Assembly: GCA_038145245.1 (NCBI GenBank)
Contig: JAYQPI010000005.1
Span: forward strand, 1-48,219
Source: Fontibacterium sp038145245
GTDB taxonomy: Bacteria > Pseudomonadota > Alphaproteobacteria > Pelagibacterales > Pelagibacteraceae
DNA: 48,219 nucleotides
Direction: 5' to 3'
Every line of letters begins with the position of its first letter. Position 1 is the stretch's first letter. The position numbers were made by a program, and so were the translations under genes. Shown here one piece after another: positions 8,741 to 17,101 of this stretch. A model generated the notes under the pieces. That model was not told the origin of the DNA. It saw only the letters and a program-made list of their open reading frames with translations, and did not search any database.

Positions 8741-9699
8741 TAAATAAAATATTCATTAAAATTCTTAATAGTTGAATGAAATTCAATTTTTTTAAAGTAT
8801 TCCATGGGGTCTTTAATTTTAACGTTAGCCTTATTATCGGTATGATAAAAATCATAAAGCCTTGTCAAAAAAAATCTCATTGCAGCTCCCATTGACAGAA
8901 TTGGTAAATATTTTTTTTCATTTTCGGACAATGTTCTTATCGAAGAATATCCGTCTATTAGATTTTTAGCTTTTGTCATATTAAATGTTGAATTGTTATC
9001 AAAACATATAGAGTTTATACAAATTGCAATTTCATAAGCAAAGAAATCGTTACAGGCGAAATAAAAATCTATAATTCCAGAAACTTTATTATTTTTAAAA
9101 AATATATTATCAGGAAACAGATCTGCATGAATTATGCCTTGAGGTAGATTTTTTGGCCATTTATCTTTTAAAAGATTTAAATAATTTCTAGTTTTTGTAA
9201 TTATTGTATTATCTAAATCTATTTTTTGTTTAATAGTTTTTTCCAAAATATCTTTCCAGCTTTCAATAGATAAATTATTTTTCCTATGAATGTTAAATTT
9301 TTTTGTTATTTCATGTAACTGAGCTGTTATTTTTCCTATTTCAAAACATTCTTCACTAGTTATTTTGTTTTTTGATTGTCCATCTAAAAAAGTTACTAAG
9401 GCTGCATTTTTATTTTTAATTTTATTAATTTTTTCATTATTTTTATTCTCAATCGGTCTTGGACAAGGAAATTTATTCTCGGATAGATTAGATAATAATT
9501 TTATAAAAAATGGTATATCATTTTCATTAACTCGTTTTTCATAAATAGTAAGAATGTAATCTTGTTTTAATGTTTTAATAAGATAATTTGTATTTTCTAC
9601 ACCTTCAGTAATTCCTGTATAATCTTTGAATCCATTAATATTGTATTGTTCTAAGAATTTTTCAACTTCTTGATATTCTAATTTAGTATATACAGCCAT
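8740..9699 (-). CDS. thrB: Homoserine kinase (choline-kinase-fold, ThrB type II)
   Basis: This enzyme phosphorylates homoserine for threonine synthesis. It belongs to the aminoglycoside-phosphotransferase-like ThrB family used by many alphaproteobacteria, not the GHMP ThrB of enterics. In 319 residues the catalytic loop is HADLFPDNIFF (H201, D203, N208) and the metal-binding aspartate is D221 in GIIDFYFACND; the N-terminal GVENTNYLI is also characteristic. It shares single-base junctions with ispH upstream and rnhA downstream, so the three are probably one transcript. Together with thrC it gives the last two steps of threonine synthesis. Confidence 0.94.
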   Translation of the reverse strand: MAVYTKLEYQEVEKFLEQYNINGFKDYTGITEGVENTNYLIKTLKQDYILTIYEKRVNENDIPFFIKLLSNLSENKFPCPRPIENKNNEKINKIKNKNAALVTFLDGQSKNKITSEECFEIGKITAQLHEITKKFNIHRKNNLSIESWKDILEKTIKQKIDLDNTIITKTRNYLNLLKDKWPKNLPQGIIHADLFPDNIFFKNNKVSGIIDFYFACNDFFAYEIAICINSICFDNNSTFNMTKAKNLIDGYSSIRTLSENEKKYLPILSMGAAMRFFLTRLYDFYHTDNKANVKIKDPMEYFKKIEFHSTIKNFNEYFI

Positions 9700-10649
9700 T
9701 ATTTAATAAGCATTGTAGGAAGTTTAAAAGAAACGTTCTCAACTGAGGCAATTACTTCTTCAAGTTTAATGTCACTTATATTTTTAATTTCTTTAATTAA
9801 ATTCTCAACTAATATTTCAGGTGCTGATGCACCAGAAGTTATACCTATGTTCTTTGAATCTTTAATTTTATCAAATGGTAATTCCTGATTAGAATCAATC
9901 AAAATACTATCTTTGCAACCAAATTTTTTTGCAACTTCTACTAATCTTTGTGAGTTAGAAGAGCTTTTACTTCCAACAACTAAAAATAAATCACATTTCT
10001 TTGCAATTTTTTTTACGGCTTCTTGTCGGTTTGTTGTTGCATAGCAAATATCACTTTTAATTGGTTCTTTTATTGTGGGGTATTTTTTTTTTAAAAGAGA
10101 TATAATTTCTAATGTATCATCAACTGAGAGAGTAGTTTGTGTGATATATGCAAATTTATTATTTTGAATCTTAGGAAAATATTTTTTTACATCATCTTTA
10201 TTTTCTATTAATGTGATGTAATTCTTATCTATTTGCCCCATAGTTCCAATCACTTCAGGATGATTTTTGTGGCCAATAAAAATAATATTAAATTCATCTT
10301 TTGCTAAAGACTCAGCTTCTCTATGTACTTTTGTTACTAAAGGACACGTTGCATCTATGTAGATAAGATTATTTAATTTTGCTTGATTGATAATTTCTTT
10401 CGGAACACCGTGAGCTGAAAATATAACAGGTCTTGATTTATCTTTGATCTCAAAAAGTTCATTAATAAATATTGCCCCTTGTGATTTTAGACTTTCAACT
10501 ACAAAATGATTATGCACAATTTCGTGTCTTACATAAACGGGTGCTCCAAATTTAGTAATAGTTTTTTTTACGATTTCAACAGCTCGATCTACACCAGCAC
10601 AAAAACCTCTTGGGCTTGCTAAAAATATGTTTATGATCTTTTTTTCCAT
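9699..10649 (-). CDS. ispH: 4-hydroxy-3-methylbut-2-enyl diphosphate reductase
   Basis: IspH makes IPP and DMAPP in the last step of the MEP isoprenoid pathway and holds a 4Fe-4S cluster. The three cluster cysteines are C17 (PRGFCAGVDRAVE), C102 (DATCPLVTKVH) and C202 (SDICYATTNRQ). The histidine-containing motifs RHEIVHN and IGHKNHPEVIG are present, and the length of 316 residues is normal. It heads the ispH-thrB-rnhA run and is divergent from the CDGSH gene across a 151-base gap. ispE, an earlier step of the same pathway, is at 23428. Confidence 0.98.
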   Translation of the reverse strand: MEKKIINIFLASPRGFCAGVDRAVEIVKKTITKFGAPVYVRHEIVHNHFVVESLKSQGAIFINELFEIKDKSRPVIFSAHGVPKEIINQAKLNNLIYIDATCPLVTKVHREAESLAKDEFNIIFIGHKNHPEVIGTMGQIDKNYITLIENKDDVKKYFPKIQNNKFAYITQTTLSVDDTLEIISLLKKKYPTIKEPIKSDICYATTNRQEAVKKIAKKCDLFLVVGSKSSSNSQRLVEVAKKFGCKDSILIDSNQELPFDKIKDSKNIGITSGASAPEILVENLIKEIKNISDIKLEEVIASVENVSFKLPTMLIK

Positions 10650-10763
10650 AAAGAATTTTAAATTTTGAATTCTGTATTATATGAGTAAATTTTGTAGAGA
10701 CCAGATTAATAAATACAAATACTATTTAATAATCTAGATTTGCATAAAATTAGTTTTTGTTCA

Positions 10764-10792
10764 TTGAAATAAATTAATATACAAATTATCTT
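10764..10792 (+). promoter_or_regulatory. Candidate promoter of the CDGSH gene (leaderless layout)
   Basis: TTGAAA (10764-10769) and TATCTT (10787-10792) are separated by 17 bases. The -10 box ends eight bases before the ATG at 10801, so transcription would begin at or next to the start codon. This fits the absence of a Shine-Dalgarno. In such AT-rich DNA chance matches are common, so this is a suggestion. Confidence 0.4.
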
Positions 10793-10800
10793 ATATTATC

Positions 10801-11034
10801 ATGAAAGAAAAAATTATTAAAAACTCAAAAAAAATTAACCTAGAAATTGGAAAAGATTATTATTGGTGCGCATGTGGTCTTTCCAAAAATGAGATTTTTT
10901 GTGATGGTTCCCATAAAACAACAAATTTTGAGCCGATTAAATTCTCAGTTACAGAAGATAAAAATTATTTTTTATGCAGTTGCAAAAAAACTAAAAACAA
11001 ACCTTTTTGTGACGGTTCTCATTCTAAGAGTTAA
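10801..11034 (+). CDS. Tandem CDGSH iron-sulfur domain protein
   Basis: CDGSH domains bind a redox-active, pH-sensitive 2Fe-2S cluster through three cysteines and one histidine. This 77-residue protein holds two motifs: C23/C25/C34/H38 and C59/C61/C70/H74. The second fits the consensus CxC-x2-T-x3-PxCDGSH exactly; the first has Ile instead of the usual Pro. Two domains in a short soluble protein with no membrane helix is the layout of mitochondrial CISD3 (Miner2) and its bacterial relatives. The function is not settled; Fe-S or electron transfer is likely. It stands alone between ispH and atpF; its stop shares the palindrome TTAA with the stop of atpF. Confidence 0.93.
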   Translation: MKEKIIKNSKKINLEIGKDYYWCACGLSKNEIFCDGSHKTTNFEPIKFSVTEDKNYFLCSCKKTKNKPFCDGSHSKS

Positions 11035-11528
11035 GATATTTTAGTTTGTTTTAGTTGATTAAATGTTTTTTCTAGATTTTTTTGATTTATAATTTTAATT
11101 TTATCGATATTAGCTGGATCTAGTATTATTCTTCTAACAGCCTCTAATGCAATTTTATTTGAGATATCCTGAATATCTTTTATTGCTTTGATTTTCATTT
11201 GTCCTAATTTTTGTTCTAAAGATTTTTTTTTATGAATCATTAATTGTTCAAATTTATTTTCAGATTCTTTTATAAAGTTTTCTGCTTCTTTTTTTTCTGA
11301 AGCAAGAATATCTTTACTCTCTTGGTGAGCGTCTTGTACCTTATCTTTATATTTTTGAAGCAACTCTTCACTTTCTGTTTTTAAATTTCTTGTATTTTCA
11401 ATTTCAGATTTAATCTCATTTATTTTATCATCTAGTAATTTATTAATAACTTGAGGAATCTTTTTATAAATAAGTATTAAACAAAATGTTACAAAAGAGA
11501 TTGCTACCCAAAATGTTGCATCAAACAT
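11031..11528 (-). CDS. atpF: ATP synthase F0 subunit b
   Basis: Subunit b forms the peripheral stalk that holds F1 against F0. The 165 residues have one N-terminal membrane helix (about 5-22) and then a long charged coiled coil rich in Glu/Lys (about 30-130), as expected. It is the last gene of the F0 cluster and overlaps b' by eight bases. Alphaproteobacteria encode the two stalk proteins b and b' as a pair, and this order (c, b', b) is the normal one. The F1 genes are not in the window. Confidence 0.93.
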   Translation of the reverse strand: MFDATFWVAISFVTFCLILIYKKIPQVINKLLDDKINEIKSEIENTRNLKTESEELLQKYKDKVQDAHQESKDILASEKKEAENFIKESENKFEQLMIHKKKSLEQKLGQMKIKAIKDIQDISNKIALEAVRRIILDPANIDKIKIINQKNLEKTFNQLKQTKIS

Positions 11529-12096
11529 ACTTGCTCTCTTTCTGGTTTTTAGATATCTCAGAAATTATTGCTTTTAGATTACTGTCGTTAGGTTTTGTTC
11601 CAGTTATTTTTTCTATAAGTTCTTTTGAAAATTCCGACGCAATATCTGAAATATTATCCAAAGCTTGCTTTTTAAAATTATTAATTTCATTTTCTACTTT
11701 AGTAGTTTCGGTATTTAAATAATTTTCAAATTCTTTTTTTTTAACTGATATTTTTTCGTTAAATTCATTATTCAATTTTGCTGAATTTTCTTTTGAATTT
11801 TTTTTAGCCTCGGCAATTATTTTATTATATTCATTATCTAATTTTTGAATTTGATTTTTATTATTTTCCGTTTCATCAATTAGTGATTTTAAAAAACTTG
11901 CTCTTTGGTCCAATAATTTAAAAATCTTTGGACTAAAAAATTTGTGAATTAAAAAATATAAGAAACCAAAACATATAACCAACCAGAATATTTGAGATAA
12001 CCAGAACTCTGGGTTAAGTTGAGGCATTCCTTCATTTGCTGTTGCTTCCTGTTCAAGAAACAAAAGAAAAATAAAAAAAATTATATTTTTTTTCAT
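11521..12096 (-). CDS. atpG: ATP synthase F0 subunit b'
   Basis: This is the b' stalk subunit of photosynthetic-bacterial and alphaproteobacterial F0. Of 191 residues, the first 20 or so look like a signal or extra membrane segment, followed by the family hallmark GMPQLNPEFWLSQIFWLVICF and a second helix ending near residue 52. A coiled coil covers about 60-160. It lies 34 bases downstream of atpE and overlaps atpF by eight bases. It also appears in annotations as atpF2 or atpX, so the symbol varies. Confidence 0.92.
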   Translation of the reverse strand: MKKNIIFFIFLLFLEQEATANEGMPQLNPEFWLSQIFWLVICFGFLYFLIHKFFSPKIFKLLDQRASFLKSLIDETENNKNQIQKLDNEYNKIIAEAKKNSKENSAKLNNEFNEKISVKKKEFENYLNTETTKVENEINNFKKQALDNISDIASEFSKELIEKITGTKPNDSNLKAIISEISKNQKESKYV

Positions 12097-12130
12097 CAGT
12101 TAACTTAAAACTTAGATTTATTTTAAATAG

Positions 12131-12358
12131 TTAAAATGCAAAAAGTATCAATAATGCAATAACTAGTGCAAATAAACCCGTAGCCTCTGCCAATGCAAAT
12201 CCTAATAATAATGTAGGAAATTGTTTTTGAGCTGCTGAAGGATTTCTTATTGCTGCCGACAAATAATTACCAAATATAGTTCCTATGCCCACTCCAGCTC
12301 CTCCCAACGCGATTGCCGCAAGACCTGCTCCTATTAACTTTGCTGCTGCTACTTCCAT
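12131..12358 (-). CDS. atpE: ATP synthase F0 subunit c
   Basis: Subunit c forms the proton-driven rotor ring. The 75 residues make a two-helix hairpin; the loop is RNPSAAQKQ and the proton-binding carboxylate is E58 in FALAEATGLF. No extra sodium-ligand pattern is seen next to it, so a proton ring is expected. It carries the strongest Shine-Dalgarno of the cluster, which fits the need for many copies per complex. It lies between atpB and the two stalk genes. Confidence 0.98.
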   Translation of the reverse strand: MEVAAAKLIGAGLAAIALGGAGVGIGTIFGNYLSAAIRNPSAAQKQFPTLLLGFALAEATGLFALVIALLILFAF

Positions 12359-12363
12359 TTTTT

Positions 12364-12370
12364 TCTCCTT
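12364..12370 (-). promoter_or_regulatory. Strong Shine-Dalgarno for atpE
   Basis: On the minus strand AAGGAGA sits five bases before the atpE ATG (12358). Neighbouring atp genes show no comparable site. A strong site for subunit c is the usual way to give it higher output than a, b and b' from one mRNA. Confidence 0.75.
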
Positions 12371-12382
12371 TTTTTGTTAGTT

Positions 12383-13117
12383 TTAGTGATGCATATGTAA
12401 TGCATCGTTTAAGTAAATACACGATAAAACTGCAAATACATAAGCTTGTAAAAAAGCTACAAGTATCTCTAGAGCTGTTAAAGCTACGGAAAAACTTAGA
12501 GGTAACCATCCGCCCAAGATACCTAAACTTACAACAAACCCTCCAAAAACTTTTAACATAGTGTGTCCCGCAAGCATATTTGCGAATAAACGTACAGATA
12601 AACTTATAGGCCTACTTAAAAAAGATATTATTTCAATTACTACTAATAAAGGTAATAAAAAAACAGGAATTCCAGACGGAACAAATATCTTTAAAAATCC
12701 TAATCCATTTTTTACAAAGCCAACAATCGTAACTCCAATAAATATTACAATAGCAAAAAAAAATGTAATGATCACTTGGCTAGTAACTGTAAATGAATAA
12801 GGTAACAAACCAATCATGTTCATTGTTAATATAAATATAAAAAGAGTTAGTATGAATGGGAAATAAGGTTTTGCATCATTGCCGACAGTCTCATTAATCA
12901 TTTTTGAAATAAAATTAAATACAAGTTCATTAAGAATTTGAATTTTTCCTGGCACAATACTTATTTTTTTTGTCCCAAGGATAAAGAATGTGATAATTAA
13001 AATTGAACTAATTAACATGAATAGACTTGAATTAGTAAAAGAAATATCTACTCCATTTATAGATAACGAAGGTCCGATTTTATGAACCTCGAACTGATGC
13101 ATTGGATTTGTTGCCAT
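12383..13117 (-). CDS. atpB: ATP synthase F0 subunit a
   Basis: Subunit a provides the two proton half-channels next to the c ring. The 244 residues contain five or six membrane helices. The essential arginine is R176 in the motif ISLSVRLFANMLAGH, and the C-terminal helix with the conserved FLQAYVFAVLSCIYLNDALH is complete. It starts four bases after atpI ends and is followed by atpE. Length and motifs are standard. Confidence 0.98.
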   Translation of the reverse strand: MATNPMHQFEVHKIGPSLSINGVDISFTNSSLFMLISSILIITFFILGTKKISIVPGKIQILNELVFNFISKMINETVGNDAKPYFPFILTLFIFILTMNMIGLLPYSFTVTSQVIITFFFAIVIFIGVTIVGFVKNGLGFLKIFVPSGIPVFLLPLLVVIEIISFLSRPISLSVRLFANMLAGHTMLKVFGGFVVSLGILGGWLPLSFSVALTALEILVAFLQAYVFAVLSCIYLNDALHMHH

Positions 13118-13121
13118 AAAT

Positions 13122-13394
13122 TTAGTCTTTATTAATCATTTTTGCAGATCGTACAACATTAAATATACCTGCCACAATACCAACTAATAATAGAATTATT
13201 AAAAAAATTGGCTTAGTTCCTAACCATTTATCGATATACCAGCCAATAAAAATTGCGACAAAAACTGCAGCAACTAACTCTGTGCTCATTTTAAATGCTG
13301 ACCCAATAGAATTATTATTTTTAATTATTTTATCTTTTTTATATTTTTTTTTTATTAATTCTATCTTGGACTTTAGGTCGTCAAATTCTGACAT
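13122..13394 (-). CDS. atpI: AtpI-like ATP synthase accessory protein
   Basis: AtpI is a small membrane protein encoded at the head of many F0 operons and thought to help assemble the c ring or carry magnesium; it is not part of the finished enzyme. The 90 residues begin with a charged helix and continue with two membrane helices (about 37-53 and 61-79), with GSAFKMSTELVAAVFVAIFIGWYID as a recognisable alphaproteobacterial block in two parts. It starts only eight bases after the smc stop codon, so it either shares a transcript with smc or its promoter lies in smc. Confidence 0.88.
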   Translation of the reverse strand: MSEFDDLKSKIELIKKKYKKDKIIKNNNSIGSAFKMSTELVAAVFVAIFIGWYIDKWLGTKPIFLIILLLVGIVAGIFNVVRSAKMINKD

Positions 13395-13402
13395 TGAGTA
13401 AT

Positions 13403-16045
13403 TTATGCTACCATTTCCTCAGCTTTTTCAAGATCAACAGCAACCAGTTGACTTACGCCTCTCTCAGCCATTGTTACTCCATATAATCTATTCATTCTAG
13501 ACATAGTCAACGCATGGTGAGTGATAACTATAAATTTTGTTTCTGTAATTTTTGTTAGTTCTTCTATTAAAGAACAAAATCTTGTAACGTTTGCATCATC
13601 TAAGGGAGCGTCTACTTCATCCAAAATACAGATAGGAGCAGGATTAATTAAAAATACCGCAAATATTAAGGCCATCGCAGTTAAAGCTTGCTCACCACCA
13701 GACAGCAAAGTAATTGATTGTAATTTTTTTCCAGGAGGACTTACTAAAAGTTCTAAACCTGCTTCCAGAGGATCGTCGGACTCTATCAATTCAAGTCTAG
13801 CATTCCCTCCTCCAAATAATTTTGTATACACATCATTAAATTTTCTTCCAACTTTATCATAAGCATCAATTAGTTTTTCTCTTCCTTTTTGATTTAATTC
13901 GTTAATACTAGATTTTAATTTTAATATTCCAGCTAAAAGATCTTTTCTGTCTTCCATCATTTTATTTATTTGATTTTCAAGATTTTTAGTTTCATCATCC
14001 GCTCTTAAATTGACCGCACCCATATTGTCTCTTTCATCTTTTAGAGTCTTTAGTGAAGTTTCTATTTTTTCAATATTTGTTTTTTCAATAGCTAATTTGT
14101 CTTGATCATTTAATAGATCATCTATTGAGCATTTAAAATCTTCCTTAACTTTATTTTCTAAGTCTGTAATCTTTACTTTATGATTATCTATAAGTGTTTC
14201 AAAACGAACCTTTTTTTCACGTCCAATTAAAACTTTTTCGTTAATATCTGCTAACACCTTATTAATTTCTGCTACCTTATTTTCTGAAATTTCAATTTCA
14301 GAACTAATCTTTGCTCGAGCTTCTTCAGTATTTTTTATATTCTCTTGATAAAAACCTTTTTGTTCACCAATTTCACCGGGCTTTATTTGAATTTTAATGA
14401 TCTCCTTCTCTAAATTTTTTAGTCGAGATATGAGACTTTCTGATTTTGTCTTTGAGTTTTGTTCTAAATTACGCCAGTTATCTGTTTCGGTATCAATACT
14501 TTTAATTCTTTCTTTTCTTTTAATAGAATCGTTTTTTATTGTTTCATATTTACTTAGAAATATCGCATATTTTTCTTGTAATTCTTTAATTAAAAAAGTT
14601 TTTTGAGTGAATTCGTTTTTTGCATCATCTTTGTTAAAAGATGACAATTGTTCATTATCTTTTTTAATTAGATTGTATAAATCTTCAATATTTTTATATG
14701 TTTCTTCGAAGTTAGTTAAAATATTTTTTAAATTATCTTTAATTTTTTGAGATCCAATATTTTCAAGATTATTTATAGTATCGTTTAGTATTATAGATTG
14801 TTTATCACTAAAATTTTTAAAATAATTTAAATAATTATTAATAGCATTTTTAATTTCTGCATTGCCAATATTTGCAAATATTTTTTCTGATAAAACTTCA
14901 AGCGCTTTTTGTTCGATGTTTAATTCCTCAGAAATTTTTTTAAAATCACTATTAGTTTTATTTTCAATTTCATAATATGTTTTTTCAAACTCTAATATTT
15001 TAGTTTTTTCTTCTGTTAATCGTTTGATATTAGAATTTGCATTGTTAATATTAATATTCTCACTTTGAAGATCATCGTTAGAATTTTTTAGATCAATTCT
15101 AAGTTTTTCTGCTTCTTCCTTAGTTCTTTGCTCTTGCTTAAATAGGTCTTCATATTCTAAGTTTAGTCTTTGTAGTTTGCTTGTAATTTCTGCAAAATCG
15201 TTTCTTAACGGCTTAATTCTTTTATTTTCACTATCTAATAGTTCACTACTGTAATTTTTTTCAATTGTTACTGCGCTAATATCATCATCAATTTCGTTTA
15301 AACCCTCCTGACTTTCTTTGAGTTCTTTATTAATTTCCTGGATTTTTAAATATGAAAGTAGAGCTTCATTTTTTTTGATTTCATTTGAGATTGTTTTGTA
15401 TCTCGAAGCTTCCTCTGCTTGTTTTAATAAATTTCTTAATTGAAGTTCGATTTGCTTCATTATGTCATCAGCTTTTTTTAAATTATTTTCAGCTGCACTT
15501 AATCTTAATTCAGCCTCATGTCTTCTGGCATGAAGTCCTCCAATGCCAGCAGCCTCTTCTAATATCGCTCTTCTATCTGTCGGCTTTGCAGTAATTAAAG
15601 AACCAACTTTTCCCTGACTTACCATTGACGGCGAATGAGCTCCCGTAGAAAGATCTGCAAATAATATTTGCACATCTCTTGCTCGAACCTCTTTTCCATT
15701 AATGTAGTAATTTGAACCTTTGTCTTTTTCTATTCTTCTTTTAATTTCAATTTCAGGAGTATCTCTAAATTGATGAATATTTTCGTTATTATCTAAAAGA
15801 ATATTTACTTCAGCAATATTTTTAGAAGGACGATTTGAGGTTCCGGAGAATATCACGTCTTCCATTCCACTGCCTCTAAGGCTTTTTGCAGAAGTTTCTC
15901 CCATGCACCACCTTAAAGCTTCGACAATATTGGATTTTCCACAACCATTTGGTCCAACGATTCCCGTAAGGCCATCTTCTATTAACAAATGGGTCTTATC
16001 AGCAAAAGATTTGAAGCCAACTATTTCTAGTTTTTTAAATTTCAT
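13403..16045 (-). CDS. smc: Chromosome segregation protein SMC, short form without a visible hinge
   Basis: SMC is the ATPase that compacts and segregates chromosomes. The head halves are intact: Walker A GPNGCGKS at 31-38, signature LSGGEQ at 781-786, Walker B ICILDEVD at about 805-812, and the conserved AVNLRA near 677-682. Only 880 residues are present, against about 1150 in other alphaproteobacteria. Arms run from about 170 to 385 and 470 to 690. The centre (about 385-470), where the globular hinge should be, is Asn/Lys/Ile-rich and helical, with none of the glycine-rich hinge motifs. It overlaps the DsbA-like gene by four bases upstream. No scpA or scpB lies in the window. Confidence 0.95.
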   Translation of the reverse strand: MKFKKLEIVGFKSFADKTHLLIEDGLTGIVGPNGCGKSNIVEALRWCMGETSAKSLRGSGMEDVIFSGTSNRPSKNIAEVNILLDNNENIHQFRDTPEIEIKRRIEKDKGSNYYINGKEVRARDVQILFADLSTGAHSPSMVSQGKVGSLITAKPTDRRAILEEAAGIGGLHARRHEAELRLSAAENNLKKADDIMKQIELQLRNLLKQAEEASRYKTISNEIKKNEALLSYLKIQEINKELKESQEGLNEIDDDISAVTIEKNYSSELLDSENKRIKPLRNDFAEITSKLQRLNLEYEDLFKQEQRTKEEAEKLRIDLKNSNDDLQSENININNANSNIKRLTEEKTKILEFEKTYYEIENKTNSDFKKISEELNIEQKALEVLSEKIFANIGNAEIKNAINNYLNYFKNFSDKQSIILNDTINNLENIGSQKIKDNLKNILTNFEETYKNIEDLYNLIKKDNEQLSSFNKDDAKNEFTQKTFLIKELQEKYAIFLSKYETIKNDSIKRKERIKSIDTETDNWRNLEQNSKTKSESLISRLKNLEKEIIKIQIKPGEIGEQKGFYQENIKNTEEARAKISSEIEISENKVAEINKVLADINEKVLIGREKKVRFETLIDNHKVKITDLENKVKEDFKCSIDDLLNDQDKLAIEKTNIEKIETSLKTLKDERDNMGAVNLRADDETKNLENQINKMMEDRKDLLAGILKLKSSINELNQKGREKLIDAYDKVGRKFNDVYTKLFGGGNARLELIESDDPLEAGLELLVSPPGKKLQSITLLSGGEQALTAMALIFAVFLINPAPICILDEVDAPLDDANVTRFCSLIEELTKITETKFIVITHHALTMSRMNRLYGVTMAERGVSQLVAVDLEKAEEMVA

Positions 16046-16647
16046 CTCAAAATCTTTGATATTTCTTTTGATAAATTTTCAAAAGTAGGATTTCCTTCAT
16101 ATTTTTTTTCATTAATAATGATAGTAGGAGTTGAGTTAATAGAATATTTTTTTTGACCATTAATTCTATCGTTTAATATTTTTTCTTCCAATTTTTGATC
16201 CTTTAAACAGTTAGATAGCTTTTCATTAGATAAATTGAATTTATTAGCTATTAGAAATAATTTTTTATTAATTTCTTGTATTTTGTCTCCTGCAGACCAA
16301 ACATTTTGATTTTTATAAATCTCATCAATTAGCAAGATACTTGATTCTTTTGTTGAACATCTAACAATTTTTGATGCATTTAATGCTGCAATATCTAATG
16401 GAAAATCAACAAAACTAATTTTAATTAAATCCTTACTTGCATATTCCTTTACTAATTTTGGATATATATTTTTATGAAAGTTTGCACAATGTGGGCATGT
16501 GAATGAACTATAAATTTTAATTTCTACTCTAGCGTTTTTATTGCCAATAAAGATTTCCTCATTGTTTTGGCCAAAAGAAAAAGTGCTAAATAATATAAAA
16601 GTAGAAACGATTAAGATTTTTTTTAAATAATTTTTGACTATGTTCAT
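16042..16647 (-). CDS. DsbA-like periplasmic thiol-disulfide oxidoreductase
   Basis: This 201-residue protein has an N-terminal signal or membrane segment (about 8-25) and a thioredoxin-fold domain with the active site CPHC (C51, C54). The cis-proline region is NSTPTIIINEKKYEG near the C-terminus. The layout matches the DsbA/DsbG/BdbD thioredoxin_4 family that makes or shuffles disulfides in exported proteins. A possible link to cytochrome c or oxidase subunit II maturation is only inferred. It lies between the DUF721 gene and smc, an order seen in many alphaproteobacteria. Confidence 0.9.
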   Translation of the reverse strand: MNIVKNYLKKILIVSTFILFSTFSFGQNNEEIFIGNKNARVEIKIYSSFTCPHCANFHKNIYPKLVKEYASKDLIKISFVDFPLDIAALNASKIVRCSTKESSILLIDEIYKNQNVWSAGDKIQEINKKLFLIANKFNLSNEKLSNCLKDQKLEEKILNDRINGQKKYSINSTPTIIINEKKYEGNPTFENLSKEISKILR

Positions 16648-16654
16648 TATAATT

Positions 16655-17101
16655 TTATTTATTAAGTTTTAAAAAAATTTCTTTTAAATCTTTACTTTTA
16701 ATTTCATTTATTTTTTTTAATATATTTTCGCTTAATATGATTTTTTTCTTTTTTATTTCGGAAGAAAATTCTTTAGAAAAGATTTGTATTTTGTTAATAG
16801 CATTATATCCTAGAAAGCTATTAATTTTCTCAATAATTTGATCTCTCGAATATTCAATCTCTATCATTATATTTTTGTTAACATTTATTAAGAGAATATT
16901 TTCATTATTAATTTTTTTTATTTTTAATGGAACAACATTTTTGAAAATTTTTTCACCAACTATGTTCTTCCAATTCTTAATTATTTCAAAATATACAAAG
17001 CCATCTTTTTTTAGTATTTTTTTTGCATTTTCTGGTAATAAACTTTGTAAAGGTCTTAAACCTTGAGTAAATAATTTATTTGAAGATTTATCCATTACCA
17101 T
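16655..17101 (-). CDS. DUF721 / DciA-like protein
   Basis: The 148-residue protein fits the DUF721 family, whose members include DciA, the ancestral loader of replicative helicase DnaB. The family pattern is visible: an N-terminal helical lead, then W44 with IVGEKIFKNVVPLKI, then short strands around NILLINVNKNIMIEIEY and a helix with IIEKINSFLGYN. The assignment is by pattern, so moderate. The first ATG (17099-17101) overlaps the mutY ATG on the other strand; a second ATG two codons in (17093-17095) may be the true start. It leads the run DUF721-dsbA-smc-atp. Confidence 0.75.
   Translation of the reverse strand: MVMDKSSNKLFTQGLRPLQSLLPENAKKILKKDGFVYFEIIKNWKNIVGEKIFKNVVPLKIKKINNENILLINVNKNIMIEIEYSRDQIIEKINSFLGYNAINKIQIFSKEFSSEIKKKKIILSENILKKINEIKSKDLKEIFLKLNK

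Noticed and set aside
12267..12561. Overlapping open frames of about 80 codons on both strands at the atpB/atpE junction
   Set aside because: They are out-of-frame shadows of atpB and atpE; the true genes account for all conserved motifs.
13521..13862. 113-codon open frame antisense to the end of smc
   Set aside because: It lies opposite the conserved ATP-binding head of smc, which explains the lack of stops; no domain or start signal is visible.
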